Positions 44,442-52,662 of a stretch of 64,000 bases of DNA are shown one piece after another. The stretch is from Dysgonomonas mossii DSM 22836 (lineage in GTDB: Bacteria > Bacteroidota > Bacteroidia > Bacteroidales > Dysgonomonadaceae), in NCBI RefSeq assembly GCF_000213575.1, contig NZ_GL892005.1, positions 467,995 to 531,994 of the forward strand. The letters run 5' to 3'. Under the pieces are notes generated by a model. It was not told the DNA's origin. It saw only the letters and a list, made by a program, of their open reading frames with translations, and made no database searches. Numbering within the stretch: position 1 is the stretch's first letter; every line of letters starts with the position of its first letter. The translations under genes were made by a program, and so were the position numbers.

Positions 44442-44498
44442 CTACTTTCTAAAGTAAAAGTAAAAAAAGAAAAAGTATGTATAAGAAAAAATATTCAT
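44442..44498 (-). CDS. pheL: Phe/Tyr-rich leader peptide of the pheA attenuator
   Basis: An 18-codon reading frame, ATG to TAG, encoding MNIFSYTYFFFFYFYFRK: seven Phe and four Tyr, with eight aromatic codons in a row (codons 9-16). It lies about 25 bases after a predicted start site, and its stop codon is followed almost at once by the antiterminator segment. This is the arrangement of E. coli pheL-type attenuators, in which ribosome stalling at scarce Phe-tRNA prevents termination. The Tyr codons suggest that it senses both amino acids, fitting an operon that contains pheA and tyrA. No Shine-Dalgarno is seen, which is normal here. The symbol pheL is by analogy only. Confidence 0.82.
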   Translation of the reverse strand: MNIFSYTYFFFFYFYFRK

Positions 44499-44527
44499 TC
44501 TAACGCTTGTTGTTTTAAATGTGATTA

Positions 44528-44557
44528 CAAAAGTAATATTTTTTTGAATATTGCAAG
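44528..44557 (-). promoter_or_regulatory. Probable promoter of the pheA leader transcript
   Basis: On the minus strand CTTG (44557-44554), 18 bases, TACTTTTG (44535-44528). The -7 box is perfect and the -33 box has one mismatch. It places the start near 44523, just ahead of the leader peptide. Confidence 0.5.
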
Positions 44558-44612
44558 CATTTCATTCTTTTTTTATTCAGAAAATTGTAAAAATGAGGAT
44601 TTATAGTTGTTA

Positions 44613-45710
44613 TTACCACTTTCCGTTTACGATTGTTTCACTTTTAAGTAGTGACGGATCAACTTTTACATATTTAATTTTTTCTCTGCGCCACGTGTAT
44701 ACTATGTGTATCATACCGTCATGTCCTTGTATAACCGATGGGTAGGAATATTCCTTTATTGGCGAGTCTTCGAGAATGAGCGATGCTTTCCAGGTAATTC
44801 CATCGTCAGATAGAGCGACATTCAACGGTGTACGAGCTTTATCCTTATATGCACTCTCCGATGCTGCTACATGATTGTAGACCATTAGTTGGCGTCCGTC
44901 TTTGAGTGTTACGGCATCCGTCCCCGAGTTGTTATTGGGTAAGTAAAGAGCTATAGGATCGCTCCATGTTTCTCCTTCATCTTTCGAAAAAGCGGATATG
45001 ATATGTTCGTTCTGAGAGCGACATACAATTTGCAATACATTATTGTTTAATGTTAATATACTTGGTTGAATAATATTCCAAGGCTTACTGTTGATTGGAG
45101 ATGTTTTTCTCCAAGTTTTTCCTCTGTCTTCGGTAAACTCCATGTGAACTTGCCATCCGTCATTCTCTGTACTCGATGCGCAAATTAGTTTGTTACCAAT
45201 CAGAATAGGTTTATTTTTTATTGGGCCTAGAAATCCTTCGGGCAGTGCTTCGGGTTTTGTCCATGTTTGTCCGTCATTGTATGAGCGGATTAGGTAACCT
45301 GTCCAATCTTGCACATTCTTTCCTATTTTATAAAACAATAGCAATTCGCCATCGGGATATTGAAATAAGACAGGGTTATAGCAGGCCTTCCTTAAAGTAT
45401 CGCTCACGATGCCATCCGCTACCTTCACTGGGGGAGTCCATCCTGTTGCAGTATGACGAGAAGTATATATATTGACTTCGGGGTGTCCTTCATATTTTCC
45501 GCCAAAAAATGCCGTAATTAAACCCGACGGGGTTTCAGCAATTGTAGCTGCATGAACCGAGGGGAATTCAGCAGAATCATAAATGAATTGATCCACTAGG
45601 ATACCTTCTTTCCATTTATGATTATCTACAGTTTGGGCTAAACAAGGGATAGTGAGTATACTTATTGTTACGATGAGTATACTATAAGCTCTGAGATAGA
45701 ATTTGTCCAT
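44613..45710 (-). CDS. BNR-repeat sialidase-like exported protein
   Basis: A 365-aa protein with signal peptide (LIVTISILTIPCLAQ). It is built from six-bladed propeller repeats with Asp-boxes: SYNDGQTW, TEDRGKTW, SKDEGETW and SDDGITW. Arg-containing segments such as SVHAATIAETPSG and FFGGKYEGHPEVNIYTSRH resemble the BNR_2 sialidase-like family, which includes enzymes that are not true sialidases. I see no clear FRIP motif, so sialidase activity is uncertain. It follows the PhoH gene by 36 bases and ends about 90 bases before the predicted start of the pheA leader. Confidence 0.75.
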   Translation of the reverse strand: MDKFYLRAYSILIVTISILTIPCLAQTVDNHKWKEGILVDQFIYDSAEFPSVHAATIAETPSGLITAFFGGKYEGHPEVNIYTSRHTATGWTPPVKVADGIVSDTLRKACYNPVLFQYPDGELLLFYKIGKNVQDWTGYLIRSYNDGQTWTKPEALPEGFLGPIKNKPILIGNKLICASSTENDGWQVHMEFTEDRGKTWRKTSPINSKPWNIIQPSILTLNNNVLQIVCRSQNEHIISAFSKDEGETWSDPIALYLPNNNSGTDAVTLKDGRQLMVYNHVAASESAYKDKARTPLNVALSDDGITWKASLILEDSPIKEYSYPSVIQGHDGMIHIVYTWRREKIKYVKVDPSLLKSETIVNGKW

Positions 45711-45746
45711 TTATATTTCTTGAAATGTTATTTTTTTTAATTGTTA

Positions 45747-47078
45747 TTACAATAATATACTAGCTATCTCCGATAGTTTACTTCTTTCTCCTTTTATCAG
45801 ATTGACATGTGCGAAAATATCTTGTCCTGTCATTTTATCTATCATGTAAGCCAACCCATTTGACTGAGCATCAAGATAAGGAGAGTCGATCTGTTGTAAA
45901 TCTCCAGCAAAAATCATTTTCGTTCCTTCACCTGCACGGGTTATAATGGTTTTTATTTCGTGAGGTGTCAGGTTTTGAGCTTCATCGATAATACAGATCA
46001 TCTCTGATAAACTTCGTCCACGGATATAAGCCAACGCTTCTATTTCCAGCTTCTTACTTGCCTGCATCGCTTCTATATTCTTGTACTCAGCACCACCATA
46101 AGGAATGTGATTTTTTATTACAGATAAATTGTCGAAAAGAGGCTGCATATAAGGTGCTATCTTTTGCTTTTCGTCACCGGGTAAGAATCCCAATTCTTTG
46201 TTTCCTAATGCAACGATCGGGCGGGCGAGGAGTATCTGGTCAAAGTTCTCGCTTTGTTTCAATGCTGAAGCTAAGGCCAGTAACGTTTTTCCTGTTCCCG
46301 CTTTTCCTGTAAGTGCTACTAATTTTATTTCGGGATCGGTGAGTACCTCCATCGCAAATGTTTGTTCCGCATTTCGAGGTTGTATGCCGTAACAAATCTG
46401 CTTGTCTATTTTCTTTATCTTTTTAGTAAACGGGTTGTATCTGGAAAGTACACTTTTCTTTCCATTCTTCATCACGAAACATTCATTCGCATTAACCGAA
46501 GTTTCCAGATTGAACTGGTCGAGATCAACACCGTTCGGGTTCGCATACAGTTCATCGATAACTGAAGACTCCATATCCTTAAATGTTTTATGGTGCCTCT
46601 CGAACAAAAATATATCAGGAACTTTGTCATTTATATAATCTTCTGCCAGAAGCCCAATTGCACGAGCCTTCATCCGTAGGTTTATATCTTTGGTTACCAG
46701 TATAGTTTTTGTTTTGCTGTCACGCTCCGAAATGTCAAGAACAGAAGATAATATACGGTGGTCGGGTATTCTCTCCGGGAATATTTGTGTTATCCTTTCT
46801 TGAGATTTGATACTGGTATCGATGAAGAGATTCCCTAAATCGTTGCCTAAGGATATACCTTTTGTAAATAAGTTATCATCTGTTATTGCATCGAGCTGGC
46901 GGAGAAATTCGCGGGCATTATAGTTAATCTGATCATTCCCTTTTTTGAACTTATCCAGTTCCTCCAAAACCACAATGGGAATATATATGTCATTTTCTTC
47001 AAAATTATCTAAGCATCTGAAATCATGTAGTATTACATTTGTATCCAATACAAAGTTTTTCTTCTTGGCTTTTCCCAT
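45747..47078 (-). CDS. PIN-PhoH domain ATPase
   Basis: A 443-aa cytoplasmic protein when started at 47078 (GKAKKKNFVLDTNVILHD); an ATG three codons earlier (47087) is also possible. The PIN ribonuclease domain occupies residues 8-150, with acidic residues in VLDTNVILHD, VLEELDKFK and VTKDINLRMKA. The PhoH ATPase follows: Walker A TGKAGTGKTLLAL near 260, Walker B MICIIDEAQNLT near 362, and sensor GEGTKMIFAGDLQQID. Mycobacterial relatives (PhoH2) are RNA-unwinding nucleases. It is a widely conserved Bacteroidota protein with an unknown cellular role here. Confidence 0.9.
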   Translation of the reverse strand: MGKAKKKNFVLDTNVILHDFRCLDNFEENDIYIPIVVLEELDKFKKGNDQINYNAREFLRQLDAITDDNLFTKGISLGNDLGNLFIDTSIKSQERITQIFPERIPDHRILSSVLDISERDSKTKTILVTKDINLRMKARAIGLLAEDYINDKVPDIFLFERHHKTFKDMESSVIDELYANPNGVDLDQFNLETSVNANECFVMKNGKKSVLSRYNPFTKKIKKIDKQICYGIQPRNAEQTFAMEVLTDPEIKLVALTGKAGTGKTLLALASALKQSENFDQILLARPIVALGNKELGFLPGDEKQKIAPYMQPLFDNLSVIKNHIPYGGAEYKNIEAMQASKKLEIEALAYIRGRSLSEMICIIDEAQNLTPHEIKTIITRAGEGTKMIFAGDLQQIDSPYLDAQSNGLAYMIDKMTGQDIFAHVNLIKGERSKLSEIASILL

Positions 47079-47163
47079 AATTATCATGTTTTTTTATATA
47101 ACAATAAAAATAGCTTAATTCCTTTAATATTGCTAATAAATAATATCAATGACAAACCTAAAA

Positions 47164-47195
47164 TTTCTCAAAACGGTAGAATGTTTGTACCTTTG
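47164..47195 (+). promoter_or_regulatory. Probable promoter of the kdsA operon
   Basis: TTTC (47164-47167), 20 bases, TACCTTTG (47188-47195): perfect -7, one mismatch in -33. The leader is about 30 bases to the kdsA ATG. Confidence 0.55.
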
Positions 47196-47230
47196 AAGAC
47201 TATTTTATCTAGTAATCAAACAAATAAAAA

Positions 47231-48025
47231 ATGAATATAGAGAACTTAAAAAATGATAATTTTTTCTTGCTCGCAGGACCATGTGTTATCGAGGGGGAAG
47301 AAATGGCACTTCGTATTGCCGAAAAAGTTAAAACTATAACAGATAGACTAAATATTCCCCATGTATTTAAGGGTTCCTATAAGAAAGCAAATCGATCTCG
47401 TGTAGATTCTTTCACCGGGATTGGAGATGAGAAAGCTTTAAAGATACTTCGCAAGGTAGGCGAAACTTTTGGTATCCCTACTGTAACAGATATTCATGAA
47501 ACTCACGAGGCTGCAATGGCTGCAGAATATGTTGATGTTTTGCAGATTCCGGCGTTTCTTTGCCGTCAGACTGACTTGCTCATCGCAGCTGCCAAGACAG
47601 GTAAAATAGTAAACATAAAGAAAGGGCAGTTTCTGGCTCCGAGTGGAATGCAATTTGCAGCGCAGAAAGTATTGGATTCAGGAAATAAGAATGTAATCCT
47701 TACCGACCGTGGTACATCTTTTGGCTATTCTGATCTTGTTGTGGACTTTCGGGGAATACCTGAAATGAAAGAATTTGGTTTTCCTGTCGTGTTGGATGCA
47801 ACACACTGCTTGCAAAAGCCGAATCAGGCTTCGGGTGTAACAGGCGGGCAGCCAAAATTGATAGAAACGATGTGTAAAGCGGGTATAGCTACAGGTGTAG
47901 ATGGATTGTTTATTGAAACACACTTCGATACAGCAAATGCTTTGTCTGACGGAGCTAATATGCTTCCGCTAGACCAGCTTGAAGGCTTGATGGAGAAGTT
48001 AGTAAGAATAAAAGCTGCATTATAG
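47231..48025 (+). CDS. kdsA: 3-deoxy-8-phosphooctulonate synthase
   Basis: A 264-aa enzyme joining arabinose-5-phosphate and PEP to make KDO-8-phosphate for lipopolysaccharide. Motifs: LLAGPCVIEGEE, FKGSYKKANRSR, IPAFLCRQTDLL, LTDRGTSFGYSDLVVDFRG in two parts, VLDATHCLQKPNQ and GLFIETHFDTANALSDG. The KANRSS-type motif and the N in it separate it from the DAHP synthase found elsewhere in the window. Its TAG stop is followed immediately by the ATG of comB, so the two are translated from one message. Confidence 0.95.
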   Translation: MNIENLKNDNFFLLAGPCVIEGEEMALRIAEKVKTITDRLNIPHVFKGSYKKANRSRVDSFTGIGDEKALKILRKVGETFGIPTVTDIHETHEAAMAAEYVDVLQIPAFLCRQTDLLIAAAKTGKIVNIKKGQFLAPSGMQFAAQKVLDSGNKNVILTDRGTSFGYSDLVVDFRGIPEMKEFGFPVVLDATHCLQKPNQASGVTGGQPKLIETMCKAGIATGVDGLFIETHFDTANALSDGANMLPLDQLEGLMEKLVRIKAAL

Positions 48026-48736
48026 ATGAAAGTTGATGTTTGTTTTTCTCCAGCTTTGTATCCTTACTATGCCGATAGCAACAACTATATTGTAGTAGTG
48101 GTTGATATATTCAGGGCTACTACAACCATGTGTGCTGCCCTGAAAAATGGAGCTAAGTGTATTATTCCCGTAGCTTCTATCGAAGAGGCTCAACAATATA
48201 AGGCTAAAGGATATCTGGTTGGGGCAGAGCGGAATGTGAAACGTTGTGATTTTGCTGATTTTGGAAATTCACCGTTTGACTATACAAAGGAAAAAGTAGA
48301 GGGTAAAGAAATAGTATTTACAACAACAAACGGAACTCAGGCAATCGAAGCCGCTGCAAATGCAGATGTTTTGACTATCGGAGCTTTTTCGAATATAAGT
48401 GCATTGACTGAATTTTGCATACAAAAGCAAAAAGATGTAATGATACTCTGTGCAGGATGGAACAATCGTTTCAATATTGAAGATACGTTGTTTGGCGGAG
48501 CTTTAGCAGAGAGGTTAGTAGTAAAAGGATATGCGTCTGCTTCAGATGCGACTAAGGTTGCTTTATCGATGTGGCAAGAGGCTAAGTCTGAATTGAAAAG
48601 CTATATTAATCGTACTGAACATATCAAGCGGCTTGAAGCAAATAACCTGCAAGATTCTGTTGAATACTGCTTAACTGTGGACACAGCAAATCTCGTTCCT
48701 TTGTATGATAATGTAAATAAAGTATTGAAGCTTTAA
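48026..48736 (+). CDS. comB: 2-phosphosulfolactate phosphatase family protein
   Basis: A 236-aa protein of the ComB family. Recognisable are VVVVDIFRATTTMCAALKNGA (in two pieces), VGAERNVKRCDFADFGNSPF, TTTNGTQAIE and CAGWNNRFNIEDTLFGGALAE. In methanogens ComB removes phosphate from 2-phosphosulfolactate on the way to coenzyme M. Bacteroidota do not make coenzyme M as far as known, so a role in sulfolactate or sulfonolipid-related metabolism is a guess. Zero spacing to kdsA implies tight coupling, perhaps only for expression level. Confidence 0.85.
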   Translation: MKVDVCFSPALYPYYADSNNYIVVVVDIFRATTTMCAALKNGAKCIIPVASIEEAQQYKAKGYLVGAERNVKRCDFADFGNSPFDYTKEKVEGKEIVFTTTNGTQAIEAAANADVLTIGAFSNISALTEFCIQKQKDVMILCAGWNNRFNIEDTLFGGALAERLVVKGYASASDATKVALSMWQEAKSELKSYINRTEHIKRLEANNLQDSVEYCLTVDTANLVPLYDNVNKVLKL

Positions 48737-48743
48737 ATAGTCT

Positions 48744-49109
48744 ATGGCTGAACACAATGATCTTGGGAAAAAGGGCGAGGAGGCAGCAGTTAATCTTCTT
48801 AAACAAAAAGGTTATGAGATTATTGAGCAAAATTGGACTTACGAAAAATACGAGATAGATATCATTGCTCGAAACGAAGAGTTTATTATTTTTGTAGAAG
48901 TAAAGACAAGAAGTAGTAATTATTGGGGACATCCGGAAGACGCAGTATCGAAACGAAAAATTAAAAGGATTGTAGAGGCGGCAGATTTCTATTTGAAAGA
49001 ATTTAATATAGATTTACCGGCCCGCTTTGATGTTATTGCAGCAATTTGGACAGGACAAAAGTTCGAAATAGAACATATAGATGATGCGTTTTTTGCGCCT
49101 ATAAACTGA
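48744..49109 (+). CDS. YraN (UPF0102) nuclease-fold protein
   Basis: A 121-aa protein of the UPF0102 family: GKKGEEAAVNLLKQKGYEI, then the restriction-endonuclease-like core EIDIIARNEEFIIFVEVKTRS (in two pieces, D...ExK) and DAVSKRKIKRI. It resembles Holliday-junction resolvase folds, though family activity has rarely been shown. It starts 7 bases after comB. Length is normal. Confidence 0.88.
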   Translation: MAEHNDLGKKGEEAAVNLLKQKGYEIIEQNWTYEKYEIDIIARNEEFIIFVEVKTRSSNYWGHPEDAVSKRKIKRIVEAADFYLKEFNIDLPARFDVIAAIWTGQKFEIEHIDDAFFAPIN

Positions 49110-49184
49110 TATCTCATTATTTGCGATCATCTGTATAATTTTAAGAAAATCTTATTTGAAGAACAAGATCTAATAAATCAGAAA

Positions 49185-49556
49185 ATGAATATAGAAGAAG
49201 CGCGCGAAGCCTGTATTGCTATAAAAGGAGCGACAGAGACATTTCCTTTTGGAGAGGATGTCTTAGTTTATAAGATCATGGATAAAATGTATGCTTATAT
49301 GGCGTTGGATAGTAAAGATGGAGAATTTTGGCTTAACCTCAAGTGCGATCCGGAGAAAGCGATCGAGCTGCGTGAACAGTATACGGGGATAAAACCCGGA
49401 TTTCATTCTAATAAAAAATATTGGAATACAATTGTTCTTGATAGCGATGTGCCAGATAAACTCATTAAAGAATTGATTCTTCACTCAGTAGACGAAGTAA
49501 TAAAGAAACTAACCAAAGTAAAACAAACAGAATATAATAACTTACCAAATAGTTGA
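49185..49556 (+). CDS. MmcQ/YjbR-family protein
   Basis: A 123-aa protein with the YjbR fold sequence: ATETFPFGEDVLVYKIMDKMYAYM (in two pieces), FWLNLKCDPEKAIELREQY and GFHSNKKYWNTIVLD. The family is CyaY-like in fold and sometimes DNA-binding; the precise role is unknown. Its TGA stop overlaps the TTG start of birA, so the two are coupled. The 75 bases before it contain no clear promoter. Confidence 0.85.
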   Translation: MNIEEAREACIAIKGATETFPFGEDVLVYKIMDKMYAYMALDSKDGEFWLNLKCDPEKAIELREQYTGIKPGFHSNKKYWNTIVLDSDVPDKLIKELILHSVDEVIKKLTKVKQTEYNNLPNS

Positions 49557-50293
49557 CGACTGTGCCTGAGATAATTCACATTAGGGAGACTAACTCGACT
49601 AATAATTATTTAAAAGAACTACTCCAGACACAGAATGTTGATGAAGGTATTGTCGTTTGGGCAGATTTTCAGTCGGCAGGGAAAGGTCAGAGAGGGAATG
49701 GCTGGGAGTCGGAAACGGGAAAAAATATTCTTTTTAGTATTGTCTTGTTCCCTGGCTTTATAAAAGCGGGAGAGCAATTTATACTATCACAGATTGTATC
49801 TCTAGCCGTAGCAAATTGTCTGCAAGAATATACAGCGGGTATATCTATAAAATGGCCTAATGATATCTATTGGAATGAAAAGAAAATATGTGGTATCCTA
49901 TTAGAAAACACTATTCTCGAAGATAATATAGGTCATTCTGTTGCCGGTATTGGTATTAATATCAATCAGGAAGATTTCAGAAGCGATGCTCCGAATCCTG
50001 TATCTCTGAAACAGATAACTAACAGAGACTATAATCTTGAAGAAATACTAAAGACTGTTGTTGATAATATCAATGTGTACTACCAGCAAATAAAAATTGG
50101 CAAGACCGATTCTCTGATAAAACAATATAAAGAGTCTCTTTTCAGGAAAGATGGTTATCATCTGTATAATGATGGGGAATCGAATTTCCTTGCCCGAATA
50201 CAAGATGTTAATTCTTCGGGAATCCTTATCTTAAGAACTAACGAAGGCGAAGAAAGACATTTTGCCTTTAAAGAAGTTAAATATATCATATAA
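49553..50293 (+). CDS. birA: Biotin--[acetyl-CoA-carboxylase] ligase
   Basis: A 246-aa cytoplasmic enzyme that attaches biotin to carboxyl carrier proteins. Motifs: RETNSTNNYLKEL, SAGKGQRGNGWESETGKN (biotinyl-AMP site), IKWPNDIYWNEKKICGILLE and VAGIGININQ. It lacks the N-terminal DNA-binding domain of the E. coli repressor form. No ATG is available at the right place: the start is either TTG at 49553, overlapping the previous stop as TTGA, or GTG at 49562. Either gives a normal N-terminus. Confidence 0.9.
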   Translation: MTTVPEIIHIRETNSTNNYLKELLQTQNVDEGIVVWADFQSAGKGQRGNGWESETGKNILFSIVLFPGFIKAGEQFILSQIVSLAVANCLQEYTAGISIKWPNDIYWNEKKICGILLENTILEDNIGHSVAGIGININQEDFRSDAPNPVSLKQITNRDYNLEEILKTVVDNINVYYQQIKIGKTDSLIKQYKESLFRKDGYHLYNDGESNFLARIQDVNSSGILILRTNEGEERHFAFKEVKYII

Positions 50294-50307
50294 GAATACA
50301 TATACTT

Positions 50308-52650
50308 ATGAATTATCTTAAATTAAGCATTATTGCTCTATTTCTATTTCAAACAATAAGTGCTCAACAAGCGTATAAGTACAAAAATCCAAAACTGTCA
50401 AGCGAAGAACGTACCGTAGATCTTATCAGTCACATGACTTTGGAGGAAAAAGTAGGTCAATTGCTTTGTCCTCTCGGTTGGGAGATGTATGAACGCAACG
50501 GAAATCAGGTGACACACTCTAAAAAGTTTGAAGAGTATGTTCAACAGCGTCATATAGGTATGCTCTGGGCCACTTTTAGGGCAGATCCATGGACTAAAAA
50601 AACATTAGAAAACGGATTAAATCCGAAGTTGGCAGCTAAAGCGGGTAATGCTTTACAACGGTATATAATGGAGAATACACGCTTGGGTATTCCTATTTTT
50701 CTAGCCGAAGAGTGTCCGCATGGTCATATGGCGATTGGTACTACTGTTTTCCCCACTGCAATAGGACAAGCGGCAACATGGAACCCTAATCTTATACAGC
50801 AAATGAGCGCTGTAATATCCAAAGAAGCACGCTCTCAGGGTTCGCATATCGGATACGGTCCCGTGTTAGATTTAGCAAGGGAAGCTAGGTGGTCTCGTGT
50901 GGAAGAAACGTATGGAGAAGATCCTGTGCTGATCTCTAAAATGGGAGAAGCCTTTGTGACAGGTTTTGGCAGTGGAGATTTGAGTAAACCATATAGTTTG
51001 ATCTCTACATTGAAGCATTTTGTAGCTTATGGAATCCCTGATGGCGGACATAATGGGAATAGCAACAGTGTGGGAATGCGCGACTTGAAAGAAAATTATT
51101 TACCTCCATTCGAAAAAGCTGTTAAGGCAGGGGCTTTGTCAGTGATGACTGCCTATAATTCGGTGGATGGTATTCCTTGTACATCGAACGAATATTTGCT
51201 AAAGGATGTCCTATGTAAAGATTGGGGGTTTAAAGGATTTACTGTTTCAGATTTGGGTAGTATCGAAGGATTGAAGGGTAGTCACTATGTTGTATCAACA
51301 ATACAGGAAGCTGCTATATTATCCTTAACCTCAGGACTTGATTGTGACTTGGGAGGCAATGCTTTCTTTACATTATCTGATGCCGTAAAAAAAGGCATGG
51401 TTGGTGAAACTCAGATTGACTCGGCTGTATATAAAATACTGAAATTGAAATTCGATATGGGGCTTTTCGAAAATCCATATGTCGATGAAAACAATGCACG
51501 ACAGGTTGTTAGAACACAAGAAAATATAGTATTGGCAAGACAAGTAGCAAGAGAGTCGATCGTATTACTCGAGAATAAAAATAATGTCTTACCTCTTAAT
51601 AAGAGTAAAATAAAGAAGATAGCAGTGATAGGCCCTAATGCCGATAATGTATATAATCAGTTAGGTGATTATACTGCACCTCAGGATGATAGCAATGTTA
51701 AGACTGTTTTGGATGGCATCAGATCTAAGCTCAAACAATCGCAAATAGAATATGTGAAAGGCTGTGCTATCAGAGATACACTAAACACTGATATAGATAA
51801 GGCTGTGCAAGCCGCCTTAAGATCAGATGTGGCTGTAGTTGTGGTTGGAGGTTCCAGTGCACGTGATTTTAAAACAAAATATATAGAAACAGGTGCTGCT
51901 GTTGCTGATGAGCATAGCATTAGCGATATGGAGAGTGGCGAAGGCTTCGATAGAGTTAGTTTAGATCTTATGGGGAAACAATTAGAGCTATTGAAGGCTA
52001 TAAAAGCCACAGGCAAACCTGTTGTTGTTGTATATATTCAAGGTCGTCCTTTGAATATGAACTGGGCGTCAGAAAATGCAGATGCACTACTGTCAGCTTG
52101 GTATCCGGGGCAAGAAGGTGGCAATGCGATAGCTGATGTTCTGTTTGGTGAATATAACCCTGCGGGACGTCTACCAATGTCGGTAGCCAAATCGGTAGGG
52201 CAATTGCCTGTATATTATAATCACAGGAATCCGGCAAGTCACGATTATGTGGAGATGACTAGTAAGCCATTGTATAGTTTCGGTTATGGGCTTAGCTTTA
52301 CCAGTTTCGAATATAGCAATTTGAAGATCAATAAGAGCAATTCAGGTGTTGAAGTTACGGTAGAACTTCGAAATTCGGGGAATTTTGATGGAGATGAAGT
52401 TGTTCAGTTATATCTGAGAAATAATAGGGCTTCTGTTGTACAGCCGATTATGCAGTTGAAAGCCTTTGAAAGAGTCAATTTGAAGAAAGGTGAGACCAAA
52501 ACGATTAAACTTCTACTCACTAAGGACGACTTTTCTATTATTGATAAGAAAATGAATAGAGTTGTTGAGCCTAACGGAGACTTCACTTTTATGGTAGGCA
52601 GCGCATCTGATAATATTAAATTACGAGAGAAAATGATGTTGAATTTATAG
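50308..52650 (+). CDS. Glycoside hydrolase family 3, beta-xylosidase/glucosidase type
   Basis: A 780-aa exported enzyme (signal peptide NYLKLSIIALFLFQTISAQ). GH3 barrel: HMTLEEKVGQLLCP, FLAEECPHGHMAIG, RWSRVEETYGEDP and LKHFVAYG (K236-H237). The nucleophile is Asp315 in GFTVSDLGSIEGL. The second domain follows (VAVVVVGGSSARDF), then YPGQEGGNAIADVLFGEYNPAGRLP and a fibronectin-like C-terminus. The SDLG context and the AEECPHG segment are nearer to xylosidase-like GH3 than to the other GH3 of the window. No SusC/D lies beside it. It starts 14 bases after birA and may be an orphan enzyme. Confidence 0.88.
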   Translation: MNYLKLSIIALFLFQTISAQQAYKYKNPKLSSEERTVDLISHMTLEEKVGQLLCPLGWEMYERNGNQVTHSKKFEEYVQQRHIGMLWATFRADPWTKKTLENGLNPKLAAKAGNALQRYIMENTRLGIPIFLAEECPHGHMAIGTTVFPTAIGQAATWNPNLIQQMSAVISKEARSQGSHIGYGPVLDLAREARWSRVEETYGEDPVLISKMGEAFVTGFGSGDLSKPYSLISTLKHFVAYGIPDGGHNGNSNSVGMRDLKENYLPPFEKAVKAGALSVMTAYNSVDGIPCTSNEYLLKDVLCKDWGFKGFTVSDLGSIEGLKGSHYVVSTIQEAAILSLTSGLDCDLGGNAFFTLSDAVKKGMVGETQIDSAVYKILKLKFDMGLFENPYVDENNARQVVRTQENIVLARQVARESIVLLENKNNVLPLNKSKIKKIAVIGPNADNVYNQLGDYTAPQDDSNVKTVLDGIRSKLKQSQIEYVKGCAIRDTLNTDIDKAVQAALRSDVAVVVVGGSSARDFKTKYIETGAAVADEHSISDMESGEGFDRVSLDLMGKQLELLKAIKATGKPVVVVYIQGRPLNMNWASENADALLSAWYPGQEGGNAIADVLFGEYNPAGRLPMSVAKSVGQLPVYYNHRNPASHDYVEMTSKPLYSFGYGLSFTSFEYSNLKINKSNSGVEVTVELRNSGNFDGDEVVQLYLRNNRASVVQPIMQLKAFERVNLKKGETKTIKLLLTKDDFSIIDKKMNRVVEPNGDFTFMVGSASDNIKLREKMMLNL

Positions 52651-52662
52651 CTATAAAAAATT

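Noticed and set aside
44325-44606. Plus-strand open frame of 93 codons across the pheA leader region
   Set aside because: It lies opposite the attenuator and leader peptide, is Lys/Phe-rich by virtue of the A/T runs, and has no promoter or family similarity.
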